Origin: Falsochrobactrum tianjinense
GTDB lineage: Bacteria; Pseudomonadota; Alphaproteobacteria; Rhizobiales; Rhizobiaceae
DNA: 64,000 nucleotides
Direction: 5' to 3'
Assembly: GCF_019100495.1 (NCBI RefSeq)
Contig: NZ_JAHRVA010000001.1
Span: 124,001-188,000, forward strand
Shown: one piece after another, positions 19,719 through 28,128 of the stretch
Numbering within the stretch: position 1 is the stretch's first letter
Layout: every line of letters begins with the position of its first letter
Program-made: the position numbers and the translations under genes
The notes under the pieces: model-generated
What the model saw: the letters and a program-made list of their open reading frames with translations, nothing else
What the model was told of the DNA's origin: nothing
Databases searched by the model: none

Positions 19719-20897
19719 ATGAGCGAACTGTCCGATTCCATGCTGGTACTGCCTCAAGCAGATGGCAGTGCGAAACCCTATCGTTTAAGCGGCACTCCCA
19801 CCGGACGTCCGCAGCAAATTCCGCAATTCAGCCGCATCGCCTATGCTGCAGCCCATGTGGTTTCCGATCCACGCAGGGATGCCGCCCCGTGGAACAGCAC
19901 CGCCATCGATTGGGATGCCACAATGGCCTTCCGCCATCATTTGTGGGAGCTTGGCTTCAAGGTCGCGGAAGCGATGGACACCTCACAGCGCGGCATGGGA
20001 CTGGACTGGACCGGCGCGCAGGAACTGATCCGCCGCTCGCTGGCCGAAAGCAGAACCGTTGCCGGGGCTGATCTCGCCTGCGGCGCTGGCACCGACCACC
20101 TTGATCCTGCCGATGCGAAAAGCCTTGATGACGTCATCAAAGCCTATGAAACGCAGGCGGAATTCGTTGAAAATCACGGCGGGCGCTTCATCCTGATGGC
20201 CAGCCGCGCCCTTGCCCGCATCGCGAAATCGCCTGACGATTATGCGAAAGTTTACGGCCATATCCTCAGCCAAGCGCGCGAAAAGGTCGTGCTGCACTGG
20301 CTGGGCGATATGTTCGACCCGCAATTGCACGGCTATTGGGGAGCGCAAAACTTCGAGCAGGCGCTCGATACGGTGATCAGCATCATCGAAGCCAATCGCG
20401 ACAAAGTTGAGGGGATAAAAATTTCGCTGCTGGAAGAACGTTATGAGATCGCGCTGCGTGATCGCCTGCCCGAAGGCGTGCTTTGTTTCACGGGCGACGA
20501 TTTCAACTATGCGCCCCTGATCGAAGGCGATGGCAACAAGCACAGCCATGCGCTCTTGGGCATTTTCGATGCGGTCGCCCCGCAGGCTTCCAATGCGCTG
20601 GCGGCTCTTGCAAAGGGCGATAAGGAACGCTTCCGCGCGATCATCGCGCCGACAGTGCCGCTTTCACGCAAGATTTTTGAAGCGCCGACCCAATATTACA
20701 AGGCAGGCGTGGTGTTTCTCGCCTGGCTCAATGGCCACCAAAGCCATTTCACCATGCCTGGCGGGATGCAATCGGCGCGCGGCATGGTGCATTATGCGGA
20801 TATTTTCCGCCTGGCCGACAAGGCAAACGTGCTGGACAAACCCGACCTCGCCATCACCCGCATGAAACGGCTGATGGCGGTCTATGGAATAGAATAG
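19719..20897 (+). CDS. DUF993 family protein (dihydrodipicolinate synthase-like aldolase)
   Basis: A protein of about 392 residues, which I recognise as the DUF993 group annotated as dihydrodipicolinate synthase family. A TIM-barrel is likely. The segment VEGIKISLL contains a lysine in the place expected for the Schiff-base Lys of class I aldolases, which suggests a retro-aldol or dehydratase step on a keto-sugar acid. Three ATGs are possible (19704, 19716, 19719); the GGAGG at 19708-19712 overlaps or crowds the first two, so 19719 (MSELSDSM) fits best. It is divergent from lacI, shares the operator pair with it, and ends at a strong terminator. The substrate is unknown. Confidence 0.82.
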   Translation: MSELSDSMLVLPQADGSAKPYRLSGTPTGRPQQIPQFSRIAYAAAHVVSDPRRDAAPWNSTAIDWDATMAFRHHLWELGFKVAEAMDTSQRGMGLDWTGAQELIRRSLAESRTVAGADLACGAGTDHLDPADAKSLDDVIKAYETQAEFVENHGGRFILMASRALARIAKSPDDYAKVYGHILSQAREKVVLHWLGDMFDPQLHGYWGAQNFEQALDTVISIIEANRDKVEGIKISLLEERYEIALRDRLPEGVLCFTGDDFNYAPLIEGDGNKHSHALLGIFDAVAPQASNALAALAKGDKERFRAIIAPTVPLSRKIFEAPTQYYKAGVVFLAWLNGHQSHFTMPGGMQSARGMVHYADIFRLADKANVLDKPDLAITRMKRLMAVYGIE

Positions 20898-20900
20898 GAA

Positions 20901-20936
20901 ACAGGCGGTTTAGGGTCTAAACCGCCTGTCTTTTTT
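20901..20936 (+). terminator. Rho-independent terminator after DUF993 gene
   Basis: A 12-bp perfect stem (ACAGGCGGTTTA / TAAACCGCCTGT) with a 5-base loop is followed by CTTTTTTC. It lies 3 bases after the stop codon. Confidence 0.92.
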
Positions 20937-21023
20937 CAGCGCCAGATGAGAGCCGGGGCGACCTGTTTCAGGATCGATTCAATGACATGAGCATGTAATC
21001 GACACCCAGCTGGTTCGGCACGG
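20937..21023 (-). pseudogene. Remnant of the 3' end of a luciferase-like oxidoreductase gene
   Basis: This stretch repeats the last 28 or so codons of the LLM oxidoreductase gene 0.58 kb away, including the TGGCGC-TGA end and the PNQLGVDY segment. One base is missing after the GATTAC codons, so it is frameshifted, and nothing upstream of the PNQLG segment is retained. It has diverged at many third positions, so it is an old partial copy rather than a recent duplication. It cannot encode a protein. Confidence 0.85.
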
Positions 21024-21037
21024 GGCAACGGATCAGG

Positions 21038-21238
21038 TCAACCGCAAGCAATCTTCACTGCAATTTTTGAACCCATACAGGCTGCCAGTGATTGAAAGTC
21101 GGATACTCTACTACACGCGTATTGTTCCATTGCTCTGGCATCCGCACATTTAGCAGTCTCAATATTCTCAGGTTCAACAGCAAATGCACCAACGCTAAAT
21201 GTTGTTAGCAATAAAAATGATAAAATTATTCTCTTCAT
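21038..21238 (-). CDS. Small secreted cysteine-containing protein (hypothetical)
   Basis: A 66-residue product I do not recognise. It begins with a clear signal peptide (MKRIILSFLLLTTFSVGAFA), leaving a mature peptide of about 46 residues. The mature part has four cysteines spaced to allow two disulfides (TAKC, YAC, AAC and IAC near the end). Base composition is distinctly AT-richer than all neighbours, and the same holds for the 270 bases upstream, so it looks acquired. It lies between a gene remnant and the intact gene that the remnant resembles. The ribosome binding site is weak (GGGTGTCTT). It could be a periplasmic small protein; expression is unproven. Confidence 0.5.
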   Translation of the reverse strand: MKRIILSFLLLTTFSVGAFAVEPENIETAKCADARAMEQYACSRVSDFQSLAACMGSKIAVKIACG

Positions 21239-21464
21239 AAGACACCCAATAATAGAAATTACTTCTTAAAGTAATAAGTTGACTTATTAAATATTCGTAC
21301 CAGAGGTTCTTATACATAATGCGCTGACCCTCTTGGCAACACAGGTTATTTTGAAATATAATGTGGCCCAATAATGACGCCTTTACCCCCAACTCATTGC
21401 CAGTCGATTTGGGTAAATGAATTCTGCTTAGATGCAAAAAGTATGAGTGAAAACAAATAGAGAG

Positions 21465-21503
21465 AGAGCGGTTCGGTGTTTCAATTAAAACTGGAACCGC
21501 TCT
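21465..21503 (-). terminator. Hairpin after the luciferase-like oxidoreductase gene
   Basis: A 10-bp perfect inverted repeat (AGAGCGGTTC / GAACCGCTCT) with a 19-base spacer lies just past the minus-strand stop. A CT-rich then T-containing tail follows. It is likely the terminator of the LLM oxidoreductase gene. Confidence 0.6.
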
Positions 21504-21513
21504 GGTCCTTGTT

Positions 21514-22533
21514 TCAGCGCCAGCCCAGGGCGGGCGCTACGTGCTTGATGATCGCCTCGATGACATGCGCATTATAATCGACGCCCAACTGGTTCGGCAC
21601 GGTCAATAACAGCGTATCGGCTTCGGCAATGGCCTCATCCTGCCCCAGTTCCTTGATGAGCTGTTCCGGCTCGGCGGCATAAGAGCGCCCGAAAATCGCG
21701 CGCGTACTTTCATCGATGTACCCCACCGAATCCTGCTCCCTGCTACCGCCGAAATAGGCGCGATCCCGGTCATCAACCAGCGCGAAGATGCTGCGGCTTA
21801 CTGAAACGCGCGGCGTCCGCGTATGCCCTGCCTCTTTCCATGCTTCGCGATAGGCGCGGATCTGCGCTGCCTGCTGCACATGGAACGGCTCACCCGTTTC
21901 GTCATTCTTCAAGGTCGAGCTTTGCAGATTCATGCCAAGCTTCGCAGCCCAGATAGCCGTGGCATCCGATGCAGCGCCCCACCAGATACGATCTCGAAGA
22001 CCTTCTGAATGCGGCTCGATACGCAGCAGGCCGGGAGGATTGGGAAACATCGGGCGCGGATTGGGTTGGGCAAAGCCCTGACCTTTCAGCATTTCAAAAA
22101 ATGCCTCGCCCCGTTTGCGGGCCATGTCGGTATCTGTTTCTCCCTCCGCTGGCTTATAACCGAAATAGCGCCAGCCATCGATGACCTGCTCTGGCGAGCC
22201 GCGGCTGATGCCAAGCTGAAGCCGCCCTTGCGAAATCAGATCGGCTGCACCGGCATCTTCCACCATGTAAAACGGGTTTTCATAACGCATATCGATGACG
22301 GCGGTGCCGATCTCGATCTTGCTGGTCCTCGCGCCGACCGCCGCCAGCAGCGGAAAGGGCGAAGCAAGCTGACGGGCAAAGTGGTGCACGCGGAAATAGG
22401 CTCCGTCCGCGCCAAGCTCTTCAGCCGCAACAGCCAGATCTATCGATTGCAACAGCGCGTCACCTGCGGACCGGGTTCCTGATTGCGGAGACGGCGACCA
22501 ATGGCCGAATGAAAGAAAGCCGATCTTCTTCAT
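21514..22533 (-). CDS. LLM-class flavin-dependent oxidoreductase (luciferase-like)
   Basis: A 339-residue bacterial-luciferase-fold monooxygenase that would use reduced flavin. It begins MKKIGFLSFGHW, and a typical family segment VHHFARQLASPFPLLAAVGARTSKIE covers about residues 49-74. The GISRGSPEQ and RIWWGAASDATA segments follow. The family acts on aldehydes, sulfonates, amines or aromatic compounds, and the substrate here is not predictable. A partial, frameshifted copy of its 3' end lies downstream beyond a small AT-rich gene. AAGGAATTT precedes the ATG. A GAACAC-T-GTGTTC palindrome sits about 80 bases upstream of the start and could be a regulator site, but that is tentative. Confidence 0.88.
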   Translation of the reverse strand: MKKIGFLSFGHWSPSPQSGTRSAGDALLQSIDLAVAAEELGADGAYFRVHHFARQLASPFPLLAAVGARTSKIEIGTAVIDMRYENPFYMVEDAGAADLISQGRLQLGISRGSPEQVIDGWRYFGYKPAEGETDTDMARKRGEAFFEMLKGQGFAQPNPRPMFPNPPGLLRIEPHSEGLRDRIWWGAASDATAIWAAKLGMNLQSSTLKNDETGEPFHVQQAAQIRAYREAWKEAGHTRTPRVSVSRSIFALVDDRDRAYFGGSREQDSVGYIDESTRAIFGRSYAAEPEQLIKELGQDEAIAEADTLLLTVPNQLGVDYNAHVIEAIIKHVAPALGWR

Positions 22534-22801
22534 GACGAAATTCCTTGGATATGGGCCCGTAGAGGCGTTTTCTCAGAATATGGCGACAGCGCATAGTGTT
22601 TGAAAGCGCACTGAACACTGTGTTCATGGAATGAACCCCGCATGTTTTTCATCTGGCAGGAGATAGGGAGGCAGCTACGATACGTTGACAGCCTATTCGG
22701 ACAAGATTAAGCCTCGAAATAGGCGGATTCATACACCGGCTCCGACTTGTTGAATATGGGCATATGCCGACACAAGACGCATTAAAACAGGGGAGATCTT
22801 C

Positions 22802-23755
22802 ATGCGTTCCATGCTTCTGGCCTTGCTGGCCGCAACGGCCATCGCCACATCGGCGCACGCCAGGGACGTAACCGTCATGGTTACTGCCATTGTCGAACAT
22901 CCTGCGCTTGACGCGGCTCGTGACGGCGTAAAGGATGCGCTGGGTGAAGCTGGCTTCAAGGAAGGCGAAGGCCTCAAATTCGTCTATCAGTCCGCACAGG
23001 GCAATCCGGCGACCGCAGCGCAGATCGCCCGCCAGTTCGTGGGCGATAGCCCGGACGTGATCGTGCCGATCTCGACGCCATCGGCGCAGGCAGTGGTTTC
23101 CGCCACCCGCGACATTCCGATCGTCTTCACCGCCGTTTCTGATCCGGTCGGCGCACAGCTCGTCAAGAGCATGAAAAATCCTGGCGGCAATGTGACCGGC
23201 ATTTCCGACATGTCGCCAGTGGCCGAGCATATCAAGCTCATCAAGGAAGTGATGCCGGACATCAAGAAACTCGGCTATCTCTATAACTCGGGTGAAACCA
23301 ATTCGGTCTCGCTGCTGGAGGCGCTGAAGGAAGCCGCTTCCGCCGAAGGCATCGAAATCGTCGAATCGGCCGCCACCAAGTCGGCGGAAGTTCAGGGAGC
23401 CGCGCGCGCGCTCGTTGGCCGCGCCGACGCCATGTATGTGCCGACCGACAACACCATTGTTTCCGCGCTTGAAAGTGCGGTCGGCGTTGCCGAGGAAAGC
23501 AAGCTGCCACTCTTTACTGCCGACACAGATTCCGTCAAACGCGGCGCCCTGGCTGCCCTTGGTTTCAACTATTATGACGTCGGCAAGCAGACCGGCGCCG
23601 TGGTCGTCAAGATTCTTAACGGCGAGAAACCCGGCGATATTCCGGTTGAAATCGCCAAGGGAACCGATCTCGTCATCAATCTGAGCGCCGCCAAGAAGAT
23701 GGGCGTGGAATTCCCGCAGGCCGTCATCGACCGCGCTACCAGCAAGATCGACTGA
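22802..23755 (+). CDS. ABC transporter substrate-binding protein (TrpX/ABC_sub_bind family)
   Basis: A 317-residue periplasmic binding protein. It has a short signal peptide (MRSMLLALLAATAIATSAHA) and the ABC_sub_bind fold of the TrpX/DUF534 family, with segments IVPISTPSAQAVVSATRDIPIVFTAV and VTGISDMSP. Characterised relatives bind tryptophan or other amino acids or small amines; this one is not assigned. GGGGAGAT gives a strong ribosome binding site. It heads an operon that continues through an FAD oxidoreductase to the permease and ATPase genes. A hairpin after its stop probably lowers downstream expression relative to the abundant binding protein. Confidence 0.9.
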   Translation: MRSMLLALLAATAIATSAHARDVTVMVTAIVEHPALDAARDGVKDALGEAGFKEGEGLKFVYQSAQGNPATAAQIARQFVGDSPDVIVPISTPSAQAVVSATRDIPIVFTAVSDPVGAQLVKSMKNPGGNVTGISDMSPVAEHIKLIKEVMPDIKKLGYLYNSGETNSVSLLEALKEAASAEGIEIVESAATKSAEVQGAARALVGRADAMYVPTDNTIVSALESAVGVAEESKLPLFTADTDSVKRGALAALGFNYYDVGKQTGAVVVKILNGEKPGDIPVEIAKGTDLVINLSAAKKMGVEFPQAVIDRATSKID

Positions 23756-23779
23756 TCGCTGATTACGATCAAAATGGCA

Positions 23780-23806
23780 GGGCGGGGGTAAACTCCCGCC
23801 CTTTTC
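23780..23806 (+). terminator. Intra-operon hairpin (attenuating terminator)
   Basis: GGGCGGG / CCCGCCC stem with an 8-base loop followed by TTTT, between the binding-protein gene and the oxidoreductase gene. It looks like a partial terminator that keeps the binding protein more abundant than the rest. Confidence 0.7.
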
Positions 23807-23828
23807 AATTTGAGTAAGTAGATCGAGA

Positions 23829-25148
23829 ATGACCAGAATCCGCACTCTTCCCGCCGATGACAACACCAATGGCTGGAGCCATATTTTGCCCCCGCGCGTG
23901 CCAGGACTGGCGCTTGCGGACGATATCAAGGCCGATTGGGTGGTGATCGGCGCTGGCTATGCGGGCCTTGCCGCAGCACGCCGGCTTGCGGAGAACCGCC
24001 CCAATGACCGGATCGCCCTTCTGGATGCGCAGCAGGCGGGCGAAGGCACATCGGGCCGCAATGCCGGCTTCGCCATCGATTTACCCCACAATGTCAGCTC
24101 CTCCATGGAAGAACTGGCAAAGTCGCATAGCTACCGCGCGCTTACCCGCGCGGGCATCGACTACCTGCAACAGCAGATCGACCGGCACGGCATTGCCTGC
24201 GACTGGCACAAGCATGGAAAGTTTCACGCCGCCGTTTCCGATCAGGGCATCAGGGAAGTTCTGGAACCGACCCTTGGCGAAATGGAACGGCTGGAAGAGC
24301 CCTTCATCTGGTATGAAGGCAGTGAACTGGCGAAACGGCTCGGAACGAGCCATTTCAAGGCGGCAATCTATACCTATGGCACGATCCTGCTCAACCCTGC
24401 GGCGCTGGTACGCGGCCTTGCCGACAACCTTCCTGAAAATGTCACGCTTTATGAAAATACGCCTGTAGTCGCCGTGGATTATGGCGACTGCATCACAGTG
24501 ACGACCGACAGCGGATCGGTTCAGGCTCCGCAACTGATCCTGACGGTCAACGGTTTTGGCGAGCAATTCGGCTTCTTCAAAAGGAAATTGCTCAACTTCG
24601 CCGCTCATGCCAGTCTCAGCCGTCAACTCACCGACGCTGAATACCGGGCTTTGGGTGAGGTCGAACCCTGGGGACTGACCCCGGCAAACTCCTTTTCCGG
24701 CATTACCATGCGACTCACGCCCGACCGGCGTTTCCTCGTGCGGCAAAATGTGCATTTCTGCCCGTCGCTGCGGCAATCGGACGAACGCCGCCGTATGATC
24801 AAGGACGAGCATAAACGCCTCTTTGACGCGCGTTTTCCAATGTTGACGCAAGTGGAGATGCAATACACATGGACGGGCTATATCTGCCTTTCGCGCAATA
24901 GCGCGCCTGGCTTTGGCCGCATCGCGAAAAATGTGTATACCTCGCTCTGCCAGAATGGCGTCGGCATCACCAAAGGCACGATCGGCGGAATGCTGGCAGC
25001 CGATATGGCCTGCGGCGTCGATAATCCGCTGATTGCCGATATGCTCAAGCTCGGCAGCCCCACCCAGCTTCCGCCGCGCCCACTGCTCGATATCGGCGTC
25101 CGCGCGCGTTTCGCATGGGAGTTATGGCGCGCACGCGGCGAAGTTTGA
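23829..25148 (+). CDS. FAD-dependent oxidoreductase (DAO/PuuB-like)
   Basis: A 439-residue flavoprotein of the D-amino-acid-oxidase superfamily. An N-terminal FAD motif lies at about 37-60 (VVIGAGYAGLAAARRLAE), followed by GTSGRNAGFAIDLPHN, a segment shared with gamma-glutamylputrescine oxidase-like enzymes. The C-terminal YTWTGYICLSRNSAPGFG and GVGITKGT segments close the FAD site. It would oxidise the C-N bond of a secondary amine or amino acid. It sits between the substrate-binding and permease genes of one ABC system, so the transported compound is probably its substrate; this is an inference. The start is 73 bases after the previous stop, past the hairpin. Confidence 0.88.
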   Translation: MTRIRTLPADDNTNGWSHILPPRVPGLALADDIKADWVVIGAGYAGLAAARRLAENRPNDRIALLDAQQAGEGTSGRNAGFAIDLPHNVSSSMEELAKSHSYRALTRAGIDYLQQQIDRHGIACDWHKHGKFHAAVSDQGIREVLEPTLGEMERLEEPFIWYEGSELAKRLGTSHFKAAIYTYGTILLNPAALVRGLADNLPENVTLYENTPVVAVDYGDCITVTTDSGSVQAPQLILTVNGFGEQFGFFKRKLLNFAAHASLSRQLTDAEYRALGEVEPWGLTPANSFSGITMRLTPDRRFLVRQNVHFCPSLRQSDERRRMIKDEHKRLFDARFPMLTQVEMQYTWTGYICLSRNSAPGFGRIAKNVYTSLCQNGVGITKGTIGGMLAADMACGVDNPLIADMLKLGSPTQLPPRPLLDIGVRARFAWELWRARGEV

Positions 25149-25190
25149 ACGCATCTGGAACAGAATGTTGTAATAGTTCCACAGAAGCGT

Positions 25191-25218
25191 CTTTATCGCA
25201 GGGCTTTTTGCGATAAAG
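25191..25218. repeat. Inverted repeat between oxidoreductase and permease genes
   Basis: A 10-bp perfect stem (CTTTATCGCA / TGCGATAAAG) with loop GGGCTTTT. There is no T-run after it on either strand, so it may be an RNA-stability element or a regulator site rather than a terminator. Confidence 0.6.
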
Positions 25219-25306
25219 CTTGCGTGGGGAAACGGTTGGGTTGTATCCCGTCACGTTAAATTGAGCGCGCTGCCATCGGGCGCGACGAAGAACAAGGAAT
25301 GTTGTT

Positions 25307-26191
25307 GTGAGTCAGATCGCCTTTTGGGGTGCGGTCGAATTGGGCCTCGTCTTCTCATTTGTAGCCATCGGCGTCTATCTGGCGTTCCGTATTCTCGACT
25401 TCCCCGACCTTACCGTTGACGGTTCTTTCCCGCTTGGCGCTGCTGTAACCGGTGTGCTGATCCTCGCCGGGTTCAATGCCTGGCTTGCTGCGGCAATCGC
25501 CATGGTGGCGGGTGCTGTAGCCGGACTTGTGACCGCCACGCTCAATGTGCGCTTCAAAATTCTCAATCTTCTCGCATCCATCCTGACCATGATCGCGCTT
25601 TTCTCGGTCAATCTGCGCGTCATGGGCCGCCCCAATATTGCGCTGATCAATCAGGATACCATGCTCTCGCCCTTCTATGGCCACGGCATTCCCGACTATT
25701 ATGTGCGCCCGGCATTTCTGTTCGTACTGGTAGCTATCGCCGTGTTCCTCGTCTGGCGCTTCCTTGAAAGCGATATGGGCCTTGCCATGCGCGCAACCGG
25801 CGCCAATCCCCGAATGGCGCGCGCGCAGGGTGTGCGCACCGACCGCCAGATCTATCTCGGCATGGCGATCTCCAACGCGCTTGTTGCGCTTGGCGGTGCC
25901 TTGTTTGCCCAGACCAACGGCTTTGCCGACGTAACCTCCGGCGTCGGCACCATTGTCGTCGGCCTTGCCGCCGTCATCATCGGCGAAACCCTGCTGCGCA
26001 CTCGTCTTATCCTTGTTATTCTGATCGGCTGCGTCGCAGGCTCCATCATCTATCGTATCGCCATTCAGCTTGCGCTTTCCAACGGCAGTATCGTCGGGCT
26101 GCAAGCGTCCGATCTCAACATCGCGACTGCGCTTCTCGTCACCATCGCCCTGATATTGCCGCGCCTGCGCCGCAGAGGAGCATCGGCATGA
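25307..26191 (+). CDS. ABC transporter permease (TrpY-like)
   Basis: A 294-residue integral membrane permease of the branched-chain type (BPD_transp_2), as in TrpXYZ-type systems. There are about eight or more hydrophobic segments, and FRILDFPDLTVDGSFPLGAAV near the N-terminus is a family hallmark. The ATRxxGANPRMARAQG segment at about 163-180 is the coupling loop that contacts the ATPase. The GTG start at 25307 is preceded by AAGGA. Its stop overlaps the ATPase start (ATGA). Together with the upstream binding protein it forms an importer for an amino-acid-like or amine solute. Confidence 0.92.
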   Translation: MSQIAFWGAVELGLVFSFVAIGVYLAFRILDFPDLTVDGSFPLGAAVTGVLILAGFNAWLAAAIAMVAGAVAGLVTATLNVRFKILNLLASILTMIALFSVNLRVMGRPNIALINQDTMLSPFYGHGIPDYYVRPAFLFVLVAIAVFLVWRFLESDMGLAMRATGANPRMARAQGVRTDRQIYLGMAISNALVALGGALFAQTNGFADVTSGVGTIVVGLAAVIIGETLLRTRLILVILIGCVAGSIIYRIAIQLALSNGSIVGLQASDLNIATALLVTIALILPRLRRRGASA

Positions 26192-26982
26192 TCGAATTAT
26201 CCAAACTCGATGTCATTTTCGGTCGCGGCACGCCGTTGCAAAAACAGGCGCTGAGCCAGATCAACCTGACCATGGATCAGGGTTCTTTCGTCACCGTGAT
26301 CGGCTCCAACGGCGCGGGAAAATCGACCGTGCTTGGCGTTCTCGCCGGCGATATTATTCCCACCTCCGGTACGGTGGTCATTAACGGCAAGAACGTTACC
26401 CGCAAGCCGACCGCCGAGCGCGCCGGTCTTGTCGCGCGCGTGTTTCAGGACCCGTTGGCTGGAAGCTGCGGAACGCTGACCATCGAGGAGAATCTTGCGC
26501 TTGCCGCCGCCCGCGGCAAGAAGCGCGGCCTTGGCGCAGCTCTTGGCTCTGCCCGCCGCGGGCAGTTCCGCGAACGCGTCGCTAGCCTCAATCTCGGCCT
26601 TGAAAACCGCATGCAGGACCGCATGGAGCTTTTGTCCGGCGGTCAGCGCCAGGCGCTCTCGCTCGTCATGGCGACCCTGGCGGGTTCGGAAGTGCTGCTG
26701 CTTGATGAGCACACCGCAGCGCTTGATCCTGGCATGGCGGAATTCGTCATGGAACTGACCCGCAATCTGATCAGGGAAAACAAGCTGACTGCGCTGATGG
26801 TGACGCATTCCATGCGTCAGGCACTCGATTATGGCGACCGCACCATCATGCTGCATGGAGGCAATATCGTGCTCGATGTCACTGGCGACAAGCGCAAGAC
26901 GCTCAGCGTCGAGGACCTGATCGAGATGTTCCGTAAAGTACGGGGCCAGACGCTCGATGACGATGCGCTGTTGATAGAGTAG
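26188..26982 (+). CDS. ABC transporter ATP-binding protein (TrpZ-like)
   Basis: A 264-residue ABC ATPase. Visible are Walker A (GSNGAGKST, about residues 39-47), the signature motif LSGGQRQALS at about 149, Walker B (VLLLDEHTAALDP) and the switch His (VTHSMRQALDYGDR). It is paired with the TrpY-like permease by a four-base overlap and completes the import complex on the inner face of the membrane. The domain order and length match those of TrpZ-type ATPases of other Rhizobiales. It ends 46 bases before holA, and no clear terminator lies between them, so read-through into holA is possible. Confidence 0.93.
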   Translation: MIELSKLDVIFGRGTPLQKQALSQINLTMDQGSFVTVIGSNGAGKSTVLGVLAGDIIPTSGTVVINGKNVTRKPTAERAGLVARVFQDPLAGSCGTLTIEENLALAAARGKKRGLGAALGSARRGQFRERVASLNLGLENRMQDRMELLSGGQRQALSLVMATLAGSEVLLLDEHTAALDPGMAEFVMELTRNLIRENKLTALMVTHSMRQALDYGDRTIMLHGGNIVLDVTGDKRKTLSVEDLIEMFRKVRGQTLDDDALLIE

Positions 26983-27028
26983 GCTGGCGGCTGTTTCGTT
27001 TGGCAGCGAATTACGCTAGTTACGTTGC

Positions 27029-28072
27029 ATGGCGCAGAAAAAAGCACACGAAGTCGATCAATTTATCAACCGGCCAAACAGTTCGTTTCCGGTCGTATTG
27101 CTTTATGGCCCCGATAAGGGGCTGGTGAACGAACGTGCACGCCGCTATGCGCAGGCCACCCAATTGCCGCTGGACGATCCTTTTGCGGTCATCCGTATGG
27201 AGGCCGATGAGATCGACGCCGACCCTTCCCGGCTCGCCGATGAAGCGCGTACCATATCGATGTTTGGCGGCGAGCGGCTGATCTGGATCAAGAACGCCGC
27301 CGGACAGAAGAAGCTGGCCGAGGCGATAAAATTTCTTGCCGCAGAGCCACCGCGTGAAACATATATTCTCGTGGAGGCAGGCGACCTCAAGAAGGGTGCT
27401 GGCCTGCGCAGTGCTGTGGAGAATGCACCCGCCGGAATGGCGCTGCCCTGTTATACTGACGATGCGCGCGGCGTTGATGGCGTTATCGATGACGTTCTGA
27501 CCGAATGGAAACTACAGATCACCATGGATGCACGCCAATTGCTGCGAGCAAGCCTTGGAGGCGATCGGCTTGCCACGCGCGGCGAGCTGGAAAAGCTCTG
27601 CCTCTATGTGCGCGGCAAGCAACGCATCGACATTGACGATGTGCGTGAAGCGGTCGGTGATGTGGCTGCTCTCTCCACCGACGAGGTGATCGATGCGGTG
27701 CTGCTGGCCGATCTGCCCCGCTTTGAAGTCTCGTTTGACCGTATAGTGAAATCCGGCACCGCGCCTTTTTTGCTGCTCAACACCGCCACGCGCCAGTTCC
27801 AGCAGATCCAGGCTCTGCGCCATATCGCCGATACGCAACGCAAAAGCGCCTCTACTGTCGTGGCAGGTGCCCGGCCCCCGATTTTCTTCAACCGCAAGAA
27901 ACTGATCGAGAATGCTGTCAGTCGCTGGAGTGCAGAGAGCCTCACGCGGGTTCTGGAACGTCTTCAGCGCGCCGTGCTGGAAAGCCGACAGAACGCAGCA
28001 TTGGCCATTCCGATTATTCGCCAATGCCTGTTGGCAATAGCTGTAGAAGCGGCGCGTAACATGCGTAAATAA
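27029..28072 (+). CDS. holA: DNA polymerase III subunit delta (HolA)
   Basis: HolA is the delta subunit of the clamp loader, which opens the beta clamp and loads it on primed DNA. The 347-residue product has the expected length and the family N-terminus (VVLLYGPDKGLVNERARRYA) with three domains including a C-terminal collar. The start ATG at 27029 lacks a strong ribosome binding site. In several Rhizobiales holA follows lptE and leuS; here an ABC operon lies directly upstream instead. It converges on parB across a bidirectional terminator. Confidence 0.9.
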   Translation: MAQKKAHEVDQFINRPNSSFPVVLLYGPDKGLVNERARRYAQATQLPLDDPFAVIRMEADEIDADPSRLADEARTISMFGGERLIWIKNAAGQKKLAEAIKFLAAEPPRETYILVEAGDLKKGAGLRSAVENAPAGMALPCYTDDARGVDGVIDDVLTEWKLQITMDARQLLRASLGGDRLATRGELEKLCLYVRGKQRIDIDDVREAVGDVAALSTDEVIDAVLLADLPRFEVSFDRIVKSGTAPFLLLNTATRQFQQIQALRHIADTQRKSASTVVAGARPPIFFNRKKLIENAVSRWSAESLTRVLERLQRAVLESRQNAALAIPIIRQCLLAIAVEAARNMRK

Positions 28073-28073
28073 T

Positions 28074-28107
28074 AAAACCTCATTGCAATTAAGCAACGAG
28101 GTTTTTT
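28074..28107. terminator. Bidirectional terminator between holA and parB
   Basis: AAAACCTC ... GAGGTTTTTT with an inner TTGC/GCAA stem. Flanking A-run and T-run allow termination on both strands. Confidence 0.9.
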
Positions 28108-28128
28108 GTTCAAGCATCTATAAACAGA

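Noticed and set aside
21195-21437. 80-codon minus-strand open frame in the AT-rich island
   Set aside because: It overlaps the small secreted protein gene, has no signal peptide or domain and no ribosome binding site. More likely non-coding.
22613-22625. GAACAC-T-GTGTTC palindrome upstream of the luciferase-like gene
   Set aside because: A single short palindrome with no second copy or known regulator; kept only as a note in the gene entry.
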